Assembly (NCBI RefSeq): GCF_018417635.1 | Contig: NZ_CP071007.1 | Location: forward strand, 992,501 to 1,056,500 | Source: Pseudomonas sp. SORT22 | Lineage (GTDB): Bacteria > Pseudomonadota > Gammaproteobacteria > Pseudomonadales > Pseudomonadaceae | DNA length: 64,000 bases | Reading direction: 5' to 3' | Part shown: piece after piece, positions 1 through 13,772 of the stretch | How positions within the stretch are numbered: position 1 is the first letter of the stretch | How the letters are laid out: each line of letters opens with the position of its first letter | Position numbers and translations under genes: made by a program | The notes under the pieces: generated by a model | Database searches by the model: none | The model's input: only the letters and a program-made list of their open reading frames with translations | What the model was told of the DNA's origin: nothing

Positions 1-308
<308 letters not shown>

Positions 309-393
309 ATCGACAGACATCAGCTGTCTTATGAGCTCCCACACGAATTGCTTGATTCATTGAAGAAGACGATATCGGTAACAGCTCTTAACT

Positions 394-470
<77 letters not shown>

Positions 471-480
471 GTTTCTTGTT

Positions 481-556
481 GGGGCCATAGCTCAGCTGGG
501 AGAGCGCCTGCCTTGCACGCAGGAGGTCAGCGGTTCGATCCCGCTTGGCTCCACCA
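481..556 (+). tRNA. tRNA-Ala (TGC)
   Basis: A 76-base cloverleaf that starts GGGGCCATAGCTCAG and ends in an encoded CCA. The anticodon loop TTGCACG gives TGC. The remaining 222 bases of spacer up to 23S (557-778) show no gene; they are AT-rich and have the look of an rRNA processing leader. Confidence 0.97.
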
Positions 557-778
557 CCCCTTGCTACCGTGTCAAAGCTTAGAAATGAATATTCGCCTCG
601 AATATTGATTTCTGAACTTTTTCAGAATCGTTCTTTAAAAATTTGGGTATGTGATAGAAAGATAGACTGGACAGCACTTTCACTGGTGTGTGTTCAGGCT
701 AAGGTAAAATTTGTGAGTAATTACAAGTTTTCGGCGAATGTTGTCTTCACAGTATAACCAGATTGCTTGGGGTTATAT

Positions 779-3670
<2,892 letters not shown>

Positions 3671-3802
3671 AACACCCAAGCAATTTGAGCGAAAGCCAGA
3701 TTGCGGTGTTGTGAAGACTGCACAGCCGAAGATTTGTAACTCACAAACATCACATACCCGATTCGCTGGAGTGTCTAACAAGACCTTCTGGCAACAGAAT
3801 TT

Positions 3803-3918
3803 CTTGACGACCATAGAGCATTGGAACCACCTGATCCCATCCCGAACTCAGCAGTGAAACGATGCATCGCCGATGGTAGTGTGGGGTTTCCCCATGTGAG
3901 AGTAGGTCATCGTCAAGA
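3803..3918 (+). rRNA. rrf: 5S ribosomal RNA
   Basis: About 116 bases. The terminal stem pairs CTTGACG (3803-3809) with CGTCAAG (3911-3917), and the internal GATCCCATCCCGAACTCAG motif is typical of 5S. It follows 23S by about 130 bases and is followed directly by a terminator. Confidence 0.97.
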
Positions 3919-3927
3919 TTAAATTCC

Positions 3928-3963
3928 GAAACCCCTATCTGCGCATGCAGGTAGGGGTTTTGT
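3928..3963 (+). terminator. rRNA operon terminator
   Basis: An inverted repeat, AACCCCTATCTGC / GCAGGTAGGGGTT around a short loop, followed by a T run (GGGGTTTTGTCTTTC). It lies 10 bases after 5S and is the intrinsic terminator of the rrn operon. Confidence 0.9.
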
Positions 3964-3973
3964 CTTTCTGGCG

Positions 3974-4062
3974 TCTGTGGGAGCGGCGGTGCGACGCCTC
4001 GACTTGCCCCGCGATGCGATGTGGCTGACAGAAGGGTATCGCGGGGCAAGCCCGCTTCTACA
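3974..4062. repeat. REP-type palindromic repeat
   Basis: Contains CTTGCCCCGCGAT and, inverted about 35 bases on, TATCGCGGGGCAAGCCCGC, the P. putida REP core. Its first part (GTGGGAGCGGCGGTGCGACG) recurs in the REP at 26516-26613. Non-coding, between the rrn terminator and pqiA. Confidence 0.8.
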
Positions 4063-4103
4063 TCGGTTAGAATAGCGCCCTCGCGTTGACTCAGAAGTTC
4101 ACT

Positions 4104-4763
4104 ATGTCAGAACCTGCCGACCCCCATCAGCTCGCCGACCTGCCCCTGGAAGACCTGGTGGCCTGTCACGAATGCGACCTGCTGATGCGCAAGCCTGTGC
4201 TCAAGCAAGACGAAAAGGCCCACTGCCCGCGCTGTGGCTACGAGCTCTACGCCCATCGACACAATGTGGTCCAGCGCAGCCTGGCCCTGGTGCTGGCCGC
4301 CTTGCTGCTTTACGTACCGGCCAACTTCCTGCCGATCATGCAACTGCACCTGCTGGGGCAAACCTCCAACGATACGGTCTGGAGCGGCGTGGTCGGGCTG
4401 TACAACACCGGTATGCGCGGCGTAGCGGTGGTGGTGTTTCTCTGCAGCATGGCGATTCCGTTGCTCAAACTGTTGTGCCAGCTGGCAGTGCTATTGAGCA
4501 TTCGCCTGAACGTTGGTCGCAGTTACGGTTTATTGCTTTATCGGATTTATCACCATCTACGCGATTGGGGCATGCTCGAGGTCTATTTCATGGGCGTGCT
4601 GGTGGCGATGGTCAAGCTGGTCGACCTGGCTGAGCTCAGCCTCGGCCTGGGCCTGGCCTGCTTTATCAGTTTGTTGTTGGTGCAGGTGTGGCTGGAGGTG
4701 GTGATGTCGCCCCACCAGATATGGAGTGCTTTATCGGGGGAAGACCTGCATGCGTGCGATTGA
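4104..4763 (+). CDS. pqiA: PqiA/LetA-family membrane protein, N-terminal-half type
   Basis: A 219-residue inner-membrane protein of the paraquat-inducible protein A family. Near the N-terminus a zinc-ribbon-like pair of motifs (CHEC and CPRC) precedes four hydrophobic segments, the layout of one PqiA module. The family is known to partner MCE-domain proteins in lipid traffic between inner and outer membrane. The ATG at 4104 is preferred; an in-frame TTG at 4086 would add six residues. It overlaps the next PqiA-like gene by 14 bases in another frame. Together the two total about 426 residues, close to the usual length of a single two-module E. coli LetA (YebS). I infer a split LetA. Confidence 0.88.
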   Translation: MSEPADPHQLADLPLEDLVACHECDLLMRKPVLKQDEKAHCPRCGYELYAHRHNVVQRSLALVLAALLLYVPANFLPIMQLHLLGQTSNDTVWSGVVGLYNTGMRGVAVVVFLCSMAIPLLKLLCQLAVLLSIRLNVGRSYGLLLYRIYHHLRDWGMLEVYFMGVLVAMVKLVDLAELSLGLGLACFISLLLVQVWLEVVMSPHQIWSALSGEDLHACD

Positions 4764-5373
4764 TGCCGGGATTCTGGTTTGTGGCGAATGCCATGAACTG
4801 AATCGCCAGGAGCCGGACAGTGACGCGCAAACCTGCACCCGCTGTGGTGCGGTGGTGCACGCCCGGCGGCCAAACAGCCTGGTGCGAACCTGGGCGTTGC
4901 TGATTACCTCGGCAATCTTGTACATCCCGGCCAACGTGTTGCCGATCATGACCGTCAGCGCTCTGGGGCAGGGTAGCCCGGACACAATAATGTCCGGCGT
5001 CATCACCCTGATGAAGCACGGCATGCTGCCGATCGCCGCGGTAGTGTTCATCGCCAGTATTCTGGTGCCGACTTTCAAGCTGGTCGGCATTGCCCTGCTG
5101 CTCTATTCGGTGCAGCGCCACCAACCGTTGTCGGCCCGGCAACGGATCCTGATGTACCGCTTCATCGAATTCATCGGACGCTGGTCGATGCTGGATATTT
5201 TCGTGATCGCCATTCTGGTGGCGGTGGTGAATTTCGGCAGGATCGCCAGTGTCGAAGCCAATCTGGGCGCCGTCGCCTTCGCCAGTGTGGTGATTCTGAC
5301 GATGCTCGCTGCAGTAACCTTCGATCCCCGACTGATTTGGGATAACACGGAGTCGGATGACGACCATGAGTGA
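4750..5373 (+). CDS. pqiA: PqiA/LetA-family membrane protein, C-terminal-half type
   Basis: A 207-residue second PqiA module. It again has a zinc-ribbon-like start (CGEC ... CTRC) and then four transmembrane stretches, beginning near VRTWALLITSAILYIPANVLP. The ATG at 4750 is favoured because GGGGGAAG lies 8-14 bases upstream; a longer frame from 4726 has no such site. It overlaps the upstream pqiA by 14 bases and the downstream MCE gene by 17 bases, so the three are very probably co-translated. Known family role: permease-like partner of an MCE tunnel protein. The substrate is not evident from sequence. Confidence 0.88.
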   Translation: MRAIDAGILVCGECHELNRQEPDSDAQTCTRCGAVVHARRPNSLVRTWALLITSAILYIPANVLPIMTVSALGQGSPDTIMSGVITLMKHGMLPIAAVVFIASILVPTFKLVGIALLLYSVQRHQPLSARQRILMYRFIEFIGRWSMLDIFVIAILVAVVNFGRIASVEANLGAVAFASVVILTMLAAVTFDPRLIWDNTESDDDHE

Positions 5374-7666
5374 TTTGCCTACGGCTAAAACCCGCCCAGC
5401 TTCGAACTGGTCGGCCATATGGATATTGCCCCTGATCGCCCTGGTGATTGGTGGCTGGCTTGGCTGGCAGGCCTATCGCGAGTCAGGTGTGAACATCCAG
5501 GTCCGCTTTGAGAGCGGTGAAGGTATCGTCGCCAACAAGACCGAAGTGGTCTTCAAGGGCATGTCGGTCGGTAAGGTGAAAGAGCTGGTGCTGGATGCCA
5601 AGGGCAGCAATACCGGGGTCATCGCCACCATCGAAATGAACAAGGAGGCCGAGCCGCACCTGAACACCGGTACGCGCTTCTGGCTGGTCAAACCGAGCGT
5701 TAGCCTGGCCGGGATCACCGGCCTGGAAACCCTGGTATCGGGCAACTACATTGCCGTCAGCCCGGGGCAGGGCGAGCCGACCAAGCGCTTCAAGGCACTG
5801 GATGAAGCGCCGCCGTTGTCCGACAGCGAGCCGGGCCTGCACCTGACCCTCAAGGCCGACCGCCTGGGTTCGCTCAACCGCGACAGCCCGGTGTTCTACA
5901 AGCAGATCCAGGTTGGCCGGGTGAAGAGCTATCGCCTCGCCGAAGACCAGGGCACGGTCGAGATCAAGGTGTTCATCGAGCCGGCCTACGCCGACCTGGT
6001 GCGCAAACATACGCGCTTCTGGAATGCCAGCGGCATCAGCATCGACGCCAACCTCTCCGGGGTGAAGGTACGCAGCGAGTCGCTGGCCAGCATCGTCGCC
6101 GGCGGTATTGCCTTCGCCACCCCCGAGCACCGCAAGGACAGCCCGCCCACTGATCCGAACCTGCCGTTTCGCTTGTACGAAGACTTTGATGCGGCCCAGG
6201 CCGGGATTCGCGTCAAGGTCAAGCTGAGCGACTTCGAGGGCCTGCAGGCCGGGCGTACCCCGGTGATGTACAAAGGCATCCAGGTCGGCTCGCTGAAGAC
6301 CCTCAAGGTTGATCCCGACCTGGCCAGTGCCATGGCCGAGCTGACCCTCGATCCGCTGGCCGAAGACTACCTGGTCGACGGTACGCAGTTCTGGGTGGTC
6401 AAGCCATCGATCTCCCTCGCCGGTATTACCGGCCTTGAGGCGCTGGTCAAGGGTAACTACATTGCCATCCGCCCGGGCGACAAGGGCGCGACGCCGCAGC
6501 GCGAGTTCGAGGCGCGAGCCAAGGCACCGCCACTGGACCTCAAGGCGCCCGGCCTGCACCTGGTGCTGTACAGCGACAACCTTGGCTCGCTGGAAGTCGG
6601 CAGCCCGATCCTCTACCGCCAGGTCAAGGTCGGTACGGTGCAGAGCTACCAGTTCTCGAAGAAGAGCAAGCGCCTGCTGATCGGTGTGCACATCGAGAAA
6701 GAGTACGCCGGCCTGGTCAACGGTTCGACGCGCTTCTGGAATGCTAGCGGCATTACCCTGAGTGGCGGCCTGTCGGGCATCCAGATCAAGAGTGAATCGC
6801 TGCAGAGCCTGATGGCTGGCGGTATCGCTTTCGACACACCTATCCCGAATGTGAAGCTCAAGCGCCGCATTCCGTTCTTCCGCCTCAATGAAAGCCAGGA
6901 AGCGGCCAACCGCAGCGGTACCACGGTGACCATCCGCGTCGATCGCGCAGACGGCCTCAAGGTTGGCACGCCTGTTCGCTTCAAGGGTCTGGATGTCGGC
7001 AAAATCGAACAGGTCGACCTGACCAATGATTTGCAGGCGGTGCTACTCAAGGCGCGGATTACCGAAGTGCCGGAGCGCATTGCCCGCGAAGGTACGCAGT
7101 TCTGGGTGGTCAAGCCGGCCCTGGGCATCGTCAAGACCGCCAACCTGGAAACCCTGGTCACCGGCCAGTACCTGGAAGTGCAGCCGGCAGTCAGAAGCAC
7201 CGGGCCGCAGCTCAACTTCAATGCCTTGCCTCAGGCGCCGGACTTCTCTGAGCGCGAAGCTGGCCTGTCGCTGGTGCTCAGTGCTGCGCGGCGGGGTTCG
7301 ATCAAGCCGGGCGTACCGGTTACCTACCGCGAGATTCCGGTCGGCAAGGTCACCGGATTCGAATTGGGCCAGACCGCCGACCGGGTACTGATCCATATCC
7401 TGATCGAGCCCAGGTATGCAGCGCTGGTGCGTGGCGGTAGCCGTTTCTGGAACAGCAGCGGCTTCGGCTTCGATATCGGCCTGTTCAAGGGCGCGACGGT
7501 GCGTACCGAGTCGCTGGAGACCCTGATAGAGGGCGGCATCGCCTTCGCCACGCCAGACGGCGAGAAGATGGGCAATCCGGCGCGGCCGCAGCAGACCTTC
7601 GCCCTGTTCGACAAGGCCGAGGATGAATGGCTGCAGTGGGCACCGAAGATTCAGATTGGTAAGTAG
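5357..7666 (+). CDS. pqiB: MCE-domain intermembrane lipid transport protein (PqiB/LetB type)
   Basis: 769 residues. One N-terminal transmembrane helix (about 18-40, WSAIWILPLIALVIGGWLGW) is followed by six MCE repeats starting near residues 44, 160, 281, 398, 520 and 634. Odd repeats contain FW(L/V)VKP, even repeats end GGIAF(A/D)TP. E. coli PqiB has three MCE domains and LetB (YebT) seven, so six is intermediate; the pairing with a LetA-like locus and the absence of a PqiC lipoprotein gene favour the LetB side. Such proteins form periplasmic hexameric tunnels for lipids. The start may instead be the ATG at 5366. Last gene of the three-gene unit, followed by a REP. Confidence 0.9.
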   Translation: MTTMSDLPTAKTRPASNWSAIWILPLIALVIGGWLGWQAYRESGVNIQVRFESGEGIVANKTEVVFKGMSVGKVKELVLDAKGSNTGVIATIEMNKEAEPHLNTGTRFWLVKPSVSLAGITGLETLVSGNYIAVSPGQGEPTKRFKALDEAPPLSDSEPGLHLTLKADRLGSLNRDSPVFYKQIQVGRVKSYRLAEDQGTVEIKVFIEPAYADLVRKHTRFWNASGISIDANLSGVKVRSESLASIVAGGIAFATPEHRKDSPPTDPNLPFRLYEDFDAAQAGIRVKVKLSDFEGLQAGRTPVMYKGIQVGSLKTLKVDPDLASAMAELTLDPLAEDYLVDGTQFWVVKPSISLAGITGLEALVKGNYIAIRPGDKGATPQREFEARAKAPPLDLKAPGLHLVLYSDNLGSLEVGSPILYRQVKVGTVQSYQFSKKSKRLLIGVHIEKEYAGLVNGSTRFWNASGITLSGGLSGIQIKSESLQSLMAGGIAFDTPIPNVKLKRRIPFFRLNESQEAANRSGTTVTIRVDRADGLKVGTPVRFKGLDVGKIEQVDLTNDLQAVLLKARITEVPERIAREGTQFWVVKPALGIVKTANLETLVTGQYLEVQPAVRSTGPQLNFNALPQAPDFSEREAGLSLVLSAARRGSIKPGVPVTYREIPVGKVTGFELGQTADRVLIHILIEPRYAALVRGGSRFWNSSGFGFDIGLFKGATVRTESLETLIEGGIAFATPDGEKMGNPARPQQTFALFDKAEDEWLQWAPKIQIGK

Positions 7667-7673
7667 TCGCTAG

Positions 7674-7733
7674 CCATCGCGGGTCAAACCCGCTCCTACA
7701 CAAACCTGTAGGAGCGGGATTGGCCTGCGATGC
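7674..7733. repeat. REP-type palindromic repeat
   Basis: Inverted repeat: GCGGGTCAAACCCGCTCCTAC facing GTAGGAGCGGGATTGGCC, bounded by CATCGC and GCGATG. It sits between the convergent pqiB and rpsT genes and is one of at least five related elements in the window. Confidence 0.8.
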
Positions 7734-7764
7734 TTTTCTGCCCGCAACACAAATCACAGGCAAT

Positions 7765-7792
7765 AAAAAACCGACCCTAGGGTCGGTTTTTC
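7765..7792 (-). terminator. rpsT terminator (probably bidirectional)
   Basis: AAAAAACCGACCCTAGGGTCGGTTTTTC is a near-perfect hairpin with an A run on one side and a T run on the other, so it can act in both directions. It lies about 15 bases after the rpsT stop codon. Confidence 0.88.
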
Positions 7793-7806
7793 AACAAGCA
7801 TGTCGC

Positions 7807-8085
7807 TTAGGCAGCTGCAGCTTCTTTCAGCGCCTTGATGTGGCCATTCAGACGGCCTTTATGGCGAGCAGCCTTGTTCTTGTGGATGATACCTTTATCG
7901 GCCATACGGTCGATAACTGGAACAGCCAGAGTGTAAGCAGCTTGCGCTTTTTCGGCGTCTTTTGCGTCGATGGCTTTAACTACATTCTTGATGTAGGTAC
8001 GAACCATGGAACGCAGGCTGGCGTTGTGGCTGCGACGCTTCTCAGCCTGTTTTGCACGTTTTTTGGCGGAAGGTGAGTTGGCCAC
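7807..8085 (-). CDS. rpsT: 30S ribosomal protein S20
   Basis: 92 residues, the usual S20 length. The N-terminus [18 protein letters not shown] is highly basic and characteristic, and the rest is an alanine/lysine-rich helical bundle. S20 binds 16S rRNA early in 30S assembly. Transcribed divergently from murJ, with its own promoter (8136-8164) and a hairpin terminator just downstream, so it is a monocistronic unit. Neighbourhood with murJ-ribF-ileS is conserved across gammaproteobacteria. Confidence 0.98.
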   Translation of the reverse strand: MANSPSAKKRAKQAEKRRSHNASLRSMVRTYIKNVVKAIDAKDAEKAQAAYTLAVPVIDRMADKGIIHKNKAARHKGRLNGHIKALKEAAAA

Positions 8086-8135
8086 CGTCGAGCTCCTCGA
8101 AAGACTTGGTAAATAGCAAACAAAATAGGCCGCGA

Positions 8136-8164
8136 ATCATGCCGATGAGTTGATCGGTTGTCAA
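8136..8164 (-). promoter_or_regulatory. Putative sigma-70 promoter of rpsT
   Basis: On the minus strand TTGACA (8164-8159) is followed after 17 bases by CATGAT (8141-8136). The segment after the -10 is GC-rich (TCGCGGCC), a discriminator often seen in stringently controlled ribosomal promoters. About 50 bases of leader precede the rpsT start. Confidence 0.6.
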
Positions 8165-8336
8165 GGGCACTTGCATGGTTCCGCTGAGTGGTCGTTCTGT
8201 ACAAGGGAGTGATTCCCTTCTGCGGTACGACCTGTAAACTCGGGAGCTTTTGCTCTGCTTGCGTTGCGGCGCGGAGTATCGCACAACTGGGCGCGTTGCG
8301 GCACAGCCCTTTATCCTCAGGCGTGAAAAACTTTCG

Positions 8337-9875
8337 ATGAATCTTCTTAAATCCCTGGCCGCGGTCAGCTCCATCACCATGATCTCGCGGGTGCTGGGCT
8401 TTGTCCGCGACACCATCCTGGCGCGGGTATTCGGTGCCGGCGTGGCCACAGACGCCTTCTTCATTGCCTTCAAGCTGCCCAACCTGCTGCGGCGCATCTT
8501 TGCCGAAGGCGCGTTTTCCCAGGCGTTCGTGCCGATTCTGGCCGAATACAAGACCCAGCAAGGCGAGGAGGCGACCCGCACCTTCATCGCCTATGTCAGT
8601 GGCCTGCTGACCCTGGTGCTGGCCCTGGTCACCGCCCTGGGTATCCTCGCCGCGCCCTGGGTGGTGTGGGTCACCGCCCCAGGCTTTGTCGACAGCACAG
8701 AAAAATACCAGCTGACCACCGACCTGCTGCGGGTGACCTTTCCTTATATATTGCTGATCTCGCTGTCATCGCTGGCCGGCGCCATCCTCAATACCTGGAA
8801 CCGCTTTTCGGTGCCGGCCTTCGTGCCGACCCTGCTCAACGTGGCGATGATCGGCTTTACCCTGTTCCTCACGCCATATTTCGACCCGCCGATCATGGCC
8901 CTGGCCTGGGGCGTGCTGGCTGGAGGCCTGGCGCAGCTTGTGTACCAGCTGCCGCACCTGAAGAAGATCGGCATGCTCGTGCTGCCGCGCCTGAACCTGC
9001 GCGACAGCGGTGTATGGCGAGTGCTCAAGCAGATGCTGCCGGCGATCCTCGGGGTTTCGGTAAGCCAGATCTCGCTGATCATCAACACCATCTTCGCCTC
9101 GTTCCTGGTCGCAGGTTCGGTGTCGTGGATGTACTACGCCGACCGCCTGATGGAGCTGCCTTCCGGAGTGCTGGGTGTAGCCCTGGGTACTATCCTGCTG
9201 CCCACCCTGGCCAAGACCTACGCCAACCGCGACCGGCACGAATACTCGCGGATCCTCGACTGGGGCCTGCGCCTGTGCTTTTTGCTGGTGCTGCCGTGCA
9301 CCCTGGCCATGGCGATCCTGGCCGAGCCGCTGACCGTGGCGTTGTTCCAATACGGTAAATTCAGCGCCTTCGATGCGGCCATGACCCAGCGTGCGCTGAT
9401 TGCCTATTCCCTCGGGCTGCTGGCGATTATCCTGGTCAAGGTCCTGGCCCCTGGCTTCTACGCCCAGCAGAACATTCGTACTCCAGTGAAGATCGCCATC
9501 TTCACCCTGGTCTGCACCCAGCTGTTCAACCTGGCCTTCATCAGCCACCTGCAGCACGCCGGCCTGGCCCTGGCCATCAGCCTCGGCGCCTGCCTGAACG
9601 CCGGCCTGCTGTACTGGAAGCTACGCCAGCAGCAGTTGTTCCAGCCACAACCGGGCTGGGCCAAGTTCCTCGCCAAGCTGGTGGTGGCAGTGCTGCTGAT
9701 GTCGGCGGTGTTGCTGGTGGGCATGCACTACATGCCGGCCTGGGCCGAAGGGCAGATGCTTGAGCGCTTTCTGCGCCTTGGCGCGCTGATCCTGGCCGGA
9801 GTCGTGACCTATTTCGGCTGTCTGCTGCTGTTCGGATTCCGCCCGCGTGACTTCGCCCGCAAGGCGTTGCATTAA
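8337..9875 (+). CDS. murJ: Lipid II flippase MurJ
   Basis: 512 residues, the standard MurJ size, beginning [21 protein letters not shown]. This is a polytopic MOP-superfamily protein with about 14 hydrophobic helices. The conserved early segment [15 protein letters not shown] carries the arginine and aspartate typical of the family. It flips the lipid-linked peptidoglycan precursor lipid II to the periplasmic face of the inner membrane. The ATG at 8337 was chosen because the alignable N-terminus starts there; an upstream extension to 8250 has no family support. It precedes ribF by about 120 bases. Confidence 0.96.
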   Translation: MNLLKSLAAVSSITMISRVLGFVRDTILARVFGAGVATDAFFIAFKLPNLLRRIFAEGAFSQAFVPILAEYKTQQGEEATRTFIAYVSGLLTLVLALVTALGILAAPWVVWVTAPGFVDSTEKYQLTTDLLRVTFPYILLISLSSLAGAILNTWNRFSVPAFVPTLLNVAMIGFTLFLTPYFDPPIMALAWGVLAGGLAQLVYQLPHLKKIGMLVLPRLNLRDSGVWRVLKQMLPAILGVSVSQISLIINTIFASFLVAGSVSWMYYADRLMELPSGVLGVALGTILLPTLAKTYANRDRHEYSRILDWGLRLCFLLVLPCTLAMAILAEPLTVALFQYGKFSAFDAAMTQRALIAYSLGLLAIILVKVLAPGFYAQQNIRTPVKIAIFTLVCTQLFNLAFISHLQHAGLALAISLGACLNAGLLYWKLRQQQLFQPQPGWAKFLAKLVVAVLLMSAVLLVGMHYMPAWAEGQMLERFLRLGALILAGVVTYFGCLLLFGFRPRDFARKALH

Positions 9876-9993
9876 GGCGTAACGGCGGTCAGACGTCGGT
9901 TTTACACATTCCACGCCACGGGGTGACGCTGCTGCCTGTCGTCAGCGCCCGGGTGTGGTTATAATCGACCACTTTATGAGCAAGAAGCGCGTT

Positions 9994-10944
9994 ATGCAGC
10001 TGGTTCGAGGCCTCCACAACCTGCGCCCCCAGCACCGGGGCTGTGTCGCCACTATTGGCAACTTCGACGGTGTTCACCGCGGCCACCAGGCAATCCTGGC
10101 GCGCCTGCGTGAGCGAGCGGACGAGTTGGGCGTGCCCAGCTGCGTGGTGATTTTCGAGCCACAGCCGCGTGAATACTTTGCCCCCGACACTGCGCCCGCA
10201 CGCCTGGCGCGCCTGCGCGACAAGGTCGCCCTGCTGGCCGCCGCCGGTGTCGACCGGGTGCTGTGCCTGGCGTTCAACCAGCGCCTGAGCAAGCTCAGCG
10301 CCGCCGAGTTCGTCGACACCATCCTGGTCGATGGCCTGGGCGTGAAGCACCTGGAAGTGGGCGACGATTTCCGCTTTGGCTGCGACCGGGTTGGCGACTT
10401 CGACTTCCTCGAGCAGGCCGGTATCCTTCAGGGCTTTACCGTCGAAGCGGCGCAAACCGTCGAACTCGATGGCCTGCGGGTCAGCAGCACGCAAGTGCGC
10501 GATGCCCTGGCCAATGCCGATTTCGCCCTGGCCGAGCGTTTGCTGGGGCGGCCGTTCCGCATCCGCGGGCGCGTGCTGCACGGGCAGAAGCTGGCACGCC
10601 AGCTGGGTACCCCGACAGCCAACATCCAGCTCAAGCGCCATCGGGTACCGCTTACCGGGGTTTACCTGGTCAGCGTCGAGGTCGATGGCAAGAACTGGCC
10701 GGGCGTCGCCAACATCGGCGTACGGCCAACTGTTTCAGGTGATGGCAAAGCCCACCTGGAAGTACATCTTCTGGATTTTGCCGGCGATCTCTATGGCCGG
10801 CGTCTGACGGTGGAATTCCACCACAAGCTGCGTGAAGAGCAGCGATTCGCCTCCCTGGAGGCGCTGAAGTCGGCGATCGATGCGGATATCGCCGCCGCAC
10901 GTGCCCATTGGCACGGTCAACCGCTAACGAAGAGCCTGAAATGA
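9994..10944 (+). CDS. ribF: Bifunctional riboflavin kinase / FAD synthetase
   Basis: 316 residues. The N-terminal nucleotidyltransferase domain has [14 protein letters not shown] (HxGH-like motif), and the C-terminal riboflavin kinase domain has [18 protein letters not shown]. The enzyme phosphorylates riboflavin to FMN and adenylates FMN to FAD. The ATG at 9994 ([10 protein letters not shown]) is the family start; an upstream extension to 9955 is not supported. Its stop overlaps the ileS start (ATGA at 10941-10944), so translational coupling is likely in the ribF-ileS-lspA-fkpB-ispH operon. Confidence 0.96.
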   Translation: MQLVRGLHNLRPQHRGCVATIGNFDGVHRGHQAILARLRERADELGVPSCVVIFEPQPREYFAPDTAPARLARLRDKVALLAAAGVDRVLCLAFNQRLSKLSAAEFVDTILVDGLGVKHLEVGDDFRFGCDRVGDFDFLEQAGILQGFTVEAAQTVELDGLRVSSTQVRDALANADFALAERLLGRPFRIRGRVLHGQKLARQLGTPTANIQLKRHRVPLTGVYLVSVEVDGKNWPGVANIGVRPTVSGDGKAHLEVHLLDFAGDLYGRRLTVEFHHKLREEQRFASLEALKSAIDADIAAARAHWHGQPLTKSLK

Positions 10945-13772
10945 CCGACTATAAAGCCACGCTAAACCTTCCGGACACCGCCTTCCCGATGAAGGCCGGC
11001 CTGCCACAGCGCGAACCGCAGATCCTGCAGCGCTGGGACAGCATTGGCCTGTACCAGAAGCTGCGCGAAATTGGCAAGGATCGTCCGAAGTTCGTGCTGC
11101 ACGACGGCCCGCCCTACGCCAACGGCAAGATCCACATCGGTCATGCGCTGAACAAGATTCTCAAGGACATGATTGTCCGCTCCAAGACCCTGTCCGGTTT
11201 CGACGCCCCGTACGTCCCGGGCTGGGACTGCCATGGCCTGCCGATCGAGCACAAGGTCGAAGTGACCCACGGCAAGCACCTGAGCGCCGACCAGACCCGC
11301 GAGCTGTGCCGCGCCTACGCCGCCGAGCAGATCGAAGGGCAGAAGACCGAGTTCATCCGCCTGGGTGTGCTGGGCGACTGGGACAACCCGTACAAGACCA
11401 TGAACTTCGCCAACGAAGCCGGTGAAATCCGCGCGCTGGCCGAAATGGTCAAGCACGGCTTCGTGTTCAAGGGCCTGAAACCGGTCAACTGGTGTTTCGA
11501 TTGCGGTTCGGCCCTGGCCGAAGCTGAGGTCGAGTACGCCGATAAAAAATCGCAGACCATCGACGTCGCCTTCCCGGTGGTCGATGAGGCCAAGCTGGCC
11601 GCCGCGTTCGGCCTGGCTTCGCTGGCCAAGCCTGCCTCGATCGTGATCTGGACCACCACGCCGTGGACCATCCCGGCCAACCAGGCGCTGAACGTCCACC
11701 CGGAGTTCAAGTACGCCCTGGTCGATACCGGCGACAAGCTGCTGGTGCTGGCCGAAGAGCTGGTCGAGTCGTGCCTGAAGCGTTATGCGCTGGAAGGTTC
11801 GGTGATCGCCACCGCGCCAGGCTCGGCGCTTGAGCTGATCAACTTCCGTCACCCGTTCTACGATCGCCTGTCGCCGGTATACCTGGCCGACTACGTCGAG
11901 CTGGGCGCCGGTACCGGTGTGGTGCACTCCGCGCCAGCCTACGGTGAAGACGACTTCGTCACCTGCAAACGCTACGGCATGGTCAACGACGACATCCTCA
12001 CCCCGGTGCAGAGCAACGGCGTGTACGTGCCGTCGCTGGAATTCTTCGGCGGCCAGTTCATCTGGAAGGCCAACCCGGCCATCGTCGAAAAACTCTCGGA
12101 AGTCGGTGCGCTGATGCACACCGAAACCATCAGCCACAGCTACATGCACTGCTGGCGCCACAAGACCCCGTTGATCTATCGCGCCACCGCGCAATGGTTC
12201 GTCGGCATGGACAAGCAGCCCGACAACGGCGACACCCTGCGCAAGCGTGCGGTCAAGGCCATCGAAGAGACCAAGTTCGTCCCGGCCTGGGGCCAGGCGC
12301 GCCTGCACTCGATGATCGCCAACCGTCCGGACTGGTGCATCTCGCGTCAGCGCAACTGGGGCGTACCGATCCCGTTCTTCCTCGACAAGCAGTCCGGCGA
12401 GCTGCACCCGCGCACCGTCGAGCTGATGGAAGAAGTGGCCAAGCGTGTCGAGAAAGAAGGCATCGAAGCCTGGTTCAAGCTCGACGCCGCCGAACTGCTC
12501 GGTGACGAGGCCGGCCAGTACGACAAGATCGCCGACACCCTCGACGTCTGGTTCGACTCCGGTACCACCCACTGGCACGTGCTGCGTGGCTCGCACAGCA
12601 TCGGCCACGAAACCGGCCCGCGCGCCGACCTGTACCTGGAAGGTTCCGACCAGCACCGCGGCTGGTTCCATTCCTCGCTGCTGACCGGTTGTGCCATCGA
12701 CAACCACGCACCGTACCGCGAGCTGCTGACGCACGGCTTCACCGTCGACGAGAACGGTCGCAAGATGTCCAAGTCGCTGGGTAACACCATCGAGCCGCAG
12801 AAGGTCAACGACACCCTGGGTGCCGATATCCTGCGCCTGTGGGTTTCGGCCACCGACTACTCCGGCGAGATGGCGGTTTCCGAGCAGATCCTGCAGCGCA
12901 GCGCCGACGCCTACCGGCGTATCCGCAACACCGCGCGCTTCCTGCTCTCCAACCTGTCCGGCTTCGACCCGGCCCGCGACCTGTTGCCGGCCGAAGACAT
13001 GCTGGCGCTGGACCGCTGGGCGGTCGACCGTACCCTGCTGCTGCAGCGCGAGCTGGAAGAGCACTACGGCGAATACCGCTTCTGGAACGTCTATTCGAAG
13101 ATCCACAACTTCTGCGTGCAGGAGCTGGGCGGCTTCTACCTGGACATCATCAAGGACCGTCAGTACACCACCGGCGCCAACAGTGTTGCCCGTCGTTCCT
13201 GCCAGACCGCGCTGTACCACATCAGCGAAGCGCTGGTGCGCTGGATCGCGCCGATCCTGGCGTTTACCGCCGACGAGCTGTGGCAGTACCTGCCGGGCGA
13301 GCGCAACGAGTCGGTGATGCTCAACACCTGGTATGAAGGCCTGAGCGAGCTGCCGGAAGGCTTCGAGCTGGGGCGTGCCTACTGGGAACGCATCATGGCC
13401 GCCAAAACCGCGGTCAACAAGGAACTGGAAAACCAGCGTGCGGCCAAGGCCATCGGTGGCAACCTGCAAGCCGAAGTCACCCTGTTCGCCGACGACGCCC
13501 TGAGCGCCGACCTGAACAAGCTGGGCGACGAGCTGCGCTTCGTGCTGATCACCTCGGCGGCCAGCGTTGCGCCATTCGCCCAGGCGCCAGCCGATGCGGT
13601 CGAGACCGAAGTCCCGGGCCTGAAGCTGAAAGTGGTCAAGTCCGGCCACGCCAAGTGCGGTCGTTGCTGGCACTTCCGCGCGGACGTCGGCGCGAACCCG
13701 GAGCACCCGGAAATCTGCGCCCGTTGCGCCGACAACATCGGCGGCAAAGGCGAGGTGCGCCACTATGCCTAA
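10941..13772 (+). CDS. ileS: Isoleucyl-tRNA synthetase
   Basis: 943 residues, typical of bacterial IleRS. The class I signatures HIGH (residues 65-68) and KMSKS (608-612) are intact. A large editing (CP1) insertion with [11 protein letters not shown] lies between them. A C-terminal zinc finger CGRC ... CARC at about 906-929 is also present. The enzyme charges tRNA-Ile and hydrolyses Val-tRNA-Ile. The start at 10941 overlaps the ribF stop; the end overlaps lspA by 8 bases. A 962-codon open frame on the opposite strand is a shadow of its GC-rich codon use. Confidence 0.98.
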   Translation: MTDYKATLNLPDTAFPMKAGLPQREPQILQRWDSIGLYQKLREIGKDRPKFVLHDGPPYANGKIHIGHALNKILKDMIVRSKTLSGFDAPYVPGWDCHGLPIEHKVEVTHGKHLSADQTRELCRAYAAEQIEGQKTEFIRLGVLGDWDNPYKTMNFANEAGEIRALAEMVKHGFVFKGLKPVNWCFDCGSALAEAEVEYADKKSQTIDVAFPVVDEAKLAAAFGLASLAKPASIVIWTTTPWTIPANQALNVHPEFKYALVDTGDKLLVLAEELVESCLKRYALEGSVIATAPGSALELINFRHPFYDRLSPVYLADYVELGAGTGVVHSAPAYGEDDFVTCKRYGMVNDDILTPVQSNGVYVPSLEFFGGQFIWKANPAIVEKLSEVGALMHTETISHSYMHCWRHKTPLIYRATAQWFVGMDKQPDNGDTLRKRAVKAIEETKFVPAWGQARLHSMIANRPDWCISRQRNWGVPIPFFLDKQSGELHPRTVELMEEVAKRVEKEGIEAWFKLDAAELLGDEAGQYDKIADTLDVWFDSGTTHWHVLRGSHSIGHETGPRADLYLEGSDQHRGWFHSSLLTGCAIDNHAPYRELLTHGFTVDENGRKMSKSLGNTIEPQKVNDTLGADILRLWVSATDYSGEMAVSEQILQRSADAYRRIRNTARFLLSNLSGFDPARDLLPAEDMLALDRWAVDRTLLLQRELEEHYGEYRFWNVYSKIHNFCVQELGGFYLDIIKDRQYTTGANSVARRSCQTALYHISEALVRWIAPILAFTADELWQYLPGERNESVMLNTWYEGLSELPEGFELGRAYWERIMAAKTAVNKELENQRAAKAIGGNLQAEVTLFADDALSADLNKLGDELRFVLITSAASVAPFAQAPADAVETEVPGLKLKVVKSGHAKCGRCWHFRADVGANPEHPEICARCADNIGGKGEVRHYA

